From: an uncultured Clostridia bacterium
GTDB lineage: Bacteria; Bacillota; Clostridia; UBA1381
Assembly (NCBI GenBank): GCA_947624165.1
Contig: CANQJC010000005.1
Span: 1 to 64,000, forward strand
Reading direction: 5' to 3'
DNA: 64,000 nt
Shown: piece by piece, positions 59,538 through 64,000 of the stretch
How positions within the stretch are numbered: the stretch's first letter is position 1
Layout: every line of letters starts with the position of its first letter
Translations under genes and position numbers: made by a program
Notes under the pieces: model-generated
Seen by the model: the letters and a program-made list of their open reading frames with translations, nothing else
The model's database searches: none
What the model was told of the DNA's origin: nothing

Positions 59538-59681
59538 ATCCGTTCCTTTCACTCCCGCTCGTTCGTACAAGGTTTATCATATAACTTTACGGCGTTCGTG
59601 TCAAGTGCGGATTTACGTAAAAAAACAGCCCCGCGTTTCGTTTTACATAATTCCTCTCACTCCAATGTTACATCTCTGTTA

Positions 59682-59790
59682 ATATCCACGTTATCCACGC
59701 GGTTATCCACGTTTTTTACGCTCTTAAAATTTCCTCAAAGCCTGTCCGGCGTTCAAATTATCCACATTCGGCGCGAAAAACGGGGATAAC
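59682..59790. promoter_or_regulatory. Cluster of DnaA-box-like 9-mers
   Basis: aatatccacg, ttatccacg x2, ttatccaca (59758-59766), reverse gttatcccc (59782-59790). Confidence 0.65.
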
Positions 59791-59927
59791 TTTATAAACG
59801 CGCCGGAGTTTACATAAACTTTTGTGTCCCCAAACCGCGTAAAAATCAAAAATTTTTTCAAATTCCTTGACAAACACCTCGTATTTTTATAAACTATATA
59901 TACAAATATTGAAGGGATTGACTTTTT

Positions 59928-61319
59928 GTGAAAAATACGGAAAAAACAATGGATAAGATCGTGGCTCTCTGCAAGGGCAGAGGTTACGTTTATCCCGGCA
60001 GCGAAATCTACGGCGGTCTCGCCAATTCGTGGGATTACGGTCCTTTGGGCGTAGAGTTCAAAAATAACGTAAAAAAGGCTTGGTGGAAAAAATTTATCCA
60101 AGAGTCTAAATATAATGTCGGTCAGGACAGCGCGATCCTGATGAACCCCGAGGTATGGGTAGCGTCGGGTCACGTCGGGGGATTCTCCGACCCTCTTATG
60201 GATTGCAAGGAATGTAAAGCGCGCCACAGAGCGGACAAGCTCATCGAGGACTTCGCCCACGAGAAGGGCGAGGATATCACCGTCGACGGCTGGGCGAAGG
60301 ACAAGATGCTCGCGTATATAGAGGAAAACAACATCGTATGCCCGAAGTGCGGCAAGCACAATTTCACGGATATACGCGAATTTAACCTGATGTTCAAGAC
60401 ATTCCAGGGCGTGACCGAGGATTCGTCGTCGGTCGTGTATCTGCGTCCCGAAACGGCTCAGGGCATATTCGTTAACTTTAAAAGCGTTCAGAGAACGAGC
60501 CGCAAAAAGATTCCGTTCGGCATCGGACAGATAGGCAAATCGTTCAGAAACGAGATAACTCCGGGCAACTTCATTTTCCGCACGCGCGAATTTGAGCAGA
60601 TGGAGCTTGAGTTTTTCTGCGCCCCGGGCACGGACCTCGAATGGCACGCGTACTGGAAGGAATACTGCATGAACTTCCTCCTGAGTCTCGGCATGAAGGA
60701 GGAAAATCTGCGTTTCCGCGACCACTCGCCGGAGGAACTGGCGTTCTATTCGAACGCGACCGCCGACATAGAGTTTATGTTCCCGTTCGGCTGGGGCGAG
60801 CTTTGGGGCATAGCCGACAGAACCGACTACGACTTAAAGCAGCATCAGGAACATTCGGGCGAGAGCATGGAATATATCGACCCGACCACAAACGAACGTT
60901 ACGTTCCCTATTGCATCGAGCCGTCGCTCGGCGCGGACAGAGTTGCTTTGGCGTTCCTTTGCGAAGCGTACGACGAGGAACAGCTCGAAGGCGGCGACAG
61001 CCGCGTAGTGCTGCATCTGCATCCGGCTTTGGCTCCGGTAAAGGCTGCGGTGCTTCCGCTCTCGAAGAAGCTCGACGAGGGCGCGACAGCCGTATACGAA
61101 ACGCTCACAAAACACTTTAACTGCGAGTACGACAACGCCGGCTCGATAGGCAAGCGTTACCGCAGACAGGACGAGATCGGTACTCCGTACTGCATAACAT
61201 TCGACTTCGACTCCCTTGAAGACAATGCTGTTACCGTCCGCGACAGAGACACTATGGAACAGCAGAGAGTGAAAATTGAGGAACTGGAGACATTCCTTAA
61301 TGATAAATTAAAATTTTAA
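59928..61319 (+). CDS. glyS: Glycyl-tRNA synthetase (GTG start, or ATG 59949)
   Basis: [58 protein letters not shown]. Confidence 0.97.
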   Translation: MKNTEKTMDKIVALCKGRGYVYPGSEIYGGLANSWDYGPLGVEFKNNVKKAWWKKFIQESKYNVGQDSAILMNPEVWVASGHVGGFSDPLMDCKECKARHRADKLIEDFAHEKGEDITVDGWAKDKMLAYIEENNIVCPKCGKHNFTDIREFNLMFKTFQGVTEDSSSVVYLRPETAQGIFVNFKSVQRTSRKKIPFGIGQIGKSFRNEITPGNFIFRTREFEQMELEFFCAPGTDLEWHAYWKEYCMNFLLSLGMKEENLRFRDHSPEELAFYSNATADIEFMFPFGWGELWGIADRTDYDLKQHQEHSGESMEYIDPTTNERYVPYCIEPSLGADRVALAFLCEAYDEEQLEGGDSRVVLHLHPALAPVKAAVLPLSKKLDEGATAVYETLTKHFNCEYDNAGSIGKRYRRQDEIGTPYCITFDFDSLEDNAVTVRDRDTMEQQRVKIEELETFLNDKLKF

Positions 61320-61344
61320 AATACTTTAAGGGGGTATATCGACA

Positions 61345-61782
61345 ATGAAATTTTTTGACGAATTCAAGGAATTTATCGCAAAGGGCAACGCGATGGATAT
61401 GGCGGTCGGCGTAGTAGTCGGCGGCGCGTTCACGGCGATAGTCAATTCTCTCGTTGAGGACATCATAAACCCGTTCTTGGGCTTTTTGGGCGGACTTGCC
61501 GCAAAGGGCGCGAACGCGGTAGGCGCGGGCGGTGCTCTTTCGGAAGCGGAATCGTTCTCGAGCTTTATGATTCCCGGTACGGAGATCGCGATTGGCTCCT
61601 TTGTCGGCGCGATAATCAATTTCCTGCTTATGGCTTTTGTCATCTTCTGCATTGTCAAAGCGATCAACACAATGAAGGACAGAATGGCCAAGAAGGAAGA
61701 GCCGGTCGAGGAAGCACCCGCCGGACCGACGCAGGAGGAACTGCTTGCGGAAATACGCGACCTTCTCAAGGAAAACAAATAA
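61345..61782 (+). CDS. mscL: Large-conductance mechanosensitive channel
   Basis: KFFDEFKEFIAKGNAMDMAVGVVVGGAFTAIVNSLVEDII. Confidence 0.96.
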   Translation: MKFFDEFKEFIAKGNAMDMAVGVVVGGAFTAIVNSLVEDIINPFLGFLGGLAAKGANAVGAGGALSEAESFSSFMIPGTEIAIGSFVGAIINFLLMAFVIFCIVKAINTMKDRMAKKEEPVEEAPAGPTQEELLAEIRDLLKENK

Positions 61783-61792
61783 CAAGCGAATC

Positions 61793-61818
61793 AAACCGCC
61801 TTTCGGGGCGGTTTTTTA
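61793..61818 (+). terminator. Rho-independent terminator
   Basis: AAACCGCCtttcgGGGCGGTTTTTT. Confidence 0.75.
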
Positions 61819-61927
61819 TATCGCGCGCAAAACGCGCCGAATCGTTCGGGTATGCCGATACACACTTGACTTATAATGAAAAATGACATATAATAGCGTT
61901 ATTCGACGAACCGACGGGGGTGAAGAT

Positions 61928-63013
61928 ATGGAAAAGAAAAATACGCAATTCGACTTCGGGAAAAATTGTTTCGACGTGCTGCGTCTGTACAGCGCGTTTT
62001 ACGTAATGACGCTCCACATCATGCGCCATGTGCGCCTGCGCGAGGTGTCTCCCGTGTTCGATTGGTGGAACGGCGTCGTCGTTCTTTTCTGCATAAGCGG
62101 ATTTCTCGTGCCGGCTTCCATGGAACGGAGCAAAAGCGTGTGGGAATTTTTGAAAAAGCGCGTGCTGCGCATAGTCCCTTCCATGTGGATATGCATAATC
62201 GTGGGAATAGCGGCTGCGGCGTTTTTCTGCGGCTTCACCGCGGACGCGTCGTTCGCCAAGTGGTTCCTCGGACAGCTTTTCTTTATCCGCGACCTGCCCC
62301 AGCCCGACTTTATATCGAGCTTCGGCATAGGCAATTTCGAAGCGAATCTGTGGACTATGATATTTACCGTCCAGTTTTATATCATAACGGCCGTCATTTA
62401 CAAACCCTTAAAAAAATGCGGAATAGGCGTGTGGACGCTTATCCTCGTCCTGTCGGCGGCGATGAATCTCGCCGTGCCGTATATGCAGCAGACATTGGGC
62501 GAAACGGGACGCGCCATCGTCTCACATTCCTGTCTGCCGTATTTCTATATCTATTTTGCCGGCTGGTTTATTTACCGCTGGCGCGAAAAAATCGTGCCGA
62601 TACTTAAATATTCTCTGGTACCGTGCGTGCTTCTTTTCATAATCCGCGCCGTTTGGTGTACGAAAACGGGAACGCAGATCGGCGAATATCAGGACATGAT
62701 ACAGGTCGTGCTCCTGTGTATGATGACGATCGGCGCGGGCTACTGCTTCGGCAAAATAAGATTTAAATTCGACCTGTCCTACGGACTGTATCTTTATCAT
62801 ATGGTCGTCGTGGACATATTCGTCCAGACGGGACATATTGGAGGGCAATATATTGTCGCCGTATACGCCGTTTCGCTTCTGTGCGCGCTCGCGTCGCATT
62901 TCCTCGTCGACAACACCGTTGCGCGCCTGTTTAACAAAAAACGGTCCGAAGCCGTAAAACCGATTCCCGCCGCGGAGAAAAAGAACGACGCCGACGAAGA
63001 ATGTGACTTCTGA
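61928..63013 (+). CDS. Acyltransferase 3 family membrane protein
   Basis: CFDVLRLYSAFYVMTLHIMRH; about 10 TM; SYGLYLYHMVV. Confidence 0.85.
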   Translation: MEKKNTQFDFGKNCFDVLRLYSAFYVMTLHIMRHVRLREVSPVFDWWNGVVVLFCISGFLVPASMERSKSVWEFLKKRVLRIVPSMWICIIVGIAAAAFFCGFTADASFAKWFLGQLFFIRDLPQPDFISSFGIGNFEANLWTMIFTVQFYIITAVIYKPLKKCGIGVWTLILVLSAAMNLAVPYMQQTLGETGRAIVSHSCLPYFYIYFAGWFIYRWREKIVPILKYSLVPCVLLFIIRAVWCTKTGTQIGEYQDMIQVVLLCMMTIGAGYCFGKIRFKFDLSYGLYLYHMVVVDIFVQTGHIGGQYIVAVYAVSLLCALASHFLVDNTVARLFNKKRSEAVKPIPAAEKKNDADEECDF

Positions 63014-63018
63014 TTTTT

Positions 63019-63076
63019 GGGGACACTAAATCTTAGGGACAAAAAACGGGGACACTAAAACTCAGGGACACTAAAT
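63019..63076. repeat. Short tandem repeat, two copies (GGGGACACTAAAnCTnAGGGACA)
   Basis: GGGGACACTAAATCTTAGGGACA and GGGGACACTAAAACTCAGGGACA 29 bp apart. Confidence 0.8.
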
Positions 63077-63189
63077 CCAAACCGCCGCTTTCATGTATGA
63101 ACGCGCGGCAAATAAATGATATTTGTATATTGACAACGCAAAACGTTTATGATAAAATATTTTCTAACGACGATGACGAAGACAGTACG

Positions 63190-63428
63190 CCCTTTTTGAA
63201 AGCGAGGAGCGAGCCGCGGACGGTGTGAGCGCGGCGGCGAGTAGATTGGACGGAATATCACTTCCGAGTTGCGTATCGAACGGCAGGGGGCTTGCTTGTT
63301 GCCAGCGGAACCTGCTCAGTAGAATACGCCGGATTTCCCGCGTAACAGGGAACGCATATGATAGTATGACGAGTGGTATAGCGAAGAAAATAAAATCTTC
63401 GTCTTGTTATGCAAGACGAAGATTTTTT
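63190..63428 (+). ncRNA. T-box leader upstream of ileS, with terminator
   Basis: Candidate ATC specifier (63257-63259) in GGAATATCACTTCC; T-box-like GAGTGGTATAGCG (63371-63383); 15-bp terminator stem (63392-63426); ileS downstream. Confidence 0.78.
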
Positions 63429-63501
63429 GATTTTTGTAACATATTCCGAATATTTTCGGAAATTTAACATAAACCCACGAATAACCAAAGGAGGAATATA
63501 A

Positions 63502-64000
63502 GTGTACAAAAAAGTATCGCCCAATCTGAATTTCACGGAGCGGGAAAAGGCAGTCGAAAAATTTTGGAACGACCGCAAAATTTTTGAGAAAAGTATGGAC
63601 TTCCGCAAGGGAAGCGACGTTTATTCGTTCTACGACGGACCGCCCACGGCTAACGGCAAGCCACATATCGGTCACGTTTTGACGCGCGTAATAAAGGATA
63701 TGATCCCGCGTTACCGCACTATGAAGGGCTACCGTGTGCCGCGTAAAGCCGGCTGGGACACTCACGGTCTGCCGGTCGAATTGGAGGTCGAGAAAAAGCT
63801 CGGTCTCGACGGCAAGGAGCAAATTGAGGAATACGGCATCGAGCCGTTCATAAAGGAATGTAAGGAAAGCGTATGGAAGTACAAGGGCATGTGGGAGGAC
63901 TTCTCCGGCACGGTCGGCTTCTGGGCTGATATGGACGACCCTTACGTTACGTACCACAACGACTTTATCGAGTCGGAATGGTGGGCTTTAAAGCAGATTT
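63502..64000 (+). CDS. ileS: Isoleucyl-tRNA synthetase, 5' part (GTG start)
   Basis: RBS aaaggagga; [50 protein letters not shown]. Confidence 0.96.
   Translation, partial: MYKKVSPNLNFTEREKAVEKFWNDRKIFEKSMDFRKGSDVYSFYDGPPTANGKPHIGHVLTRVIKDMIPRYRTMKGYRVPRKAGWDTHGLPVELEVEKKLGLDGKEQIEEYGIEPFIKECKESVWKYKGMWEDFSGTVGFWADMDDPYVTYHNDFIESEWWALKQI

Noticed and set aside
59682-59790. Chromosomal origin oriC
   Set aside because: DnaA boxes present but no dnaA, dnaN, rpmH or gyr genes nearby and no obvious AT-rich unwinding element; kept only as a DnaA-box cluster.
59724-60725. 333-aa minus-strand ORF over the glyS start
   Set aside because: Antisense shadow of glyS; composition lacks recognisable domains and it spans the DnaA-box intergenic region.
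63225-63467. 80-aa ORF upstream of ileS
   Set aside because: Lies within the T-box leader and terminator hairpin; no RBS.
1-64000. CRISPR arrays, complete IS elements, rRNA operons
   Set aside because: No regularly spaced direct-repeat array, transposase ORF or rRNA sequence recognised in the window.

Overview
Window from a sporulating Clostridia-like Firmicute chromosome, judged from SpoIIE, SepF/YlmH/DivIVA, RicT, IreB and a T-box leader. It is mostly ordinary housekeeping: three tRNAs at the left edge, tyrS, valS, glyS, partial ileS, panBCD, rhaA, metA, tadA, trmB, fabZ, radA, mscL and a two-component system. The main accessory feature is a compact, apparently intact one-strand phage head-tail-lysis operon (about 21.7-34.0 kb) with a divergent LexA/CI-like S24 repressor (34187-34813). 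It has no visible integrase, excisionase, replication genes or dedicated tail fibre, and its small terminase is shortened. A perfect-consensus sigma-A promoter (TTGACA-N17-TATAAT) with a repeated operator-like motif in its spacer drives the operon, and a tail-chaperone -1 frameshift site (A_AAA_AAC) is readable. I propose it as a candidate domesticated particle or gene-transfer-agent-like system; a cryptic prophage remains the main alternative. Other items: a clostripain-family lipoprotein lacking both catalytic residues, an HPr with Ser46 replaced by Arg, a MetA with Glu111 (predicted acetyl-CoA user), a DnaA-box cluster upstream of glyS, a variant T-box upstream of ileS, inverted palindromic repeat mosaics flanking valS, a tandem-OB SSB-like protein, a Cys-rich mini-membrane protein and a His-rich LarC. 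All calls come from reading the sequence; no database search was run.
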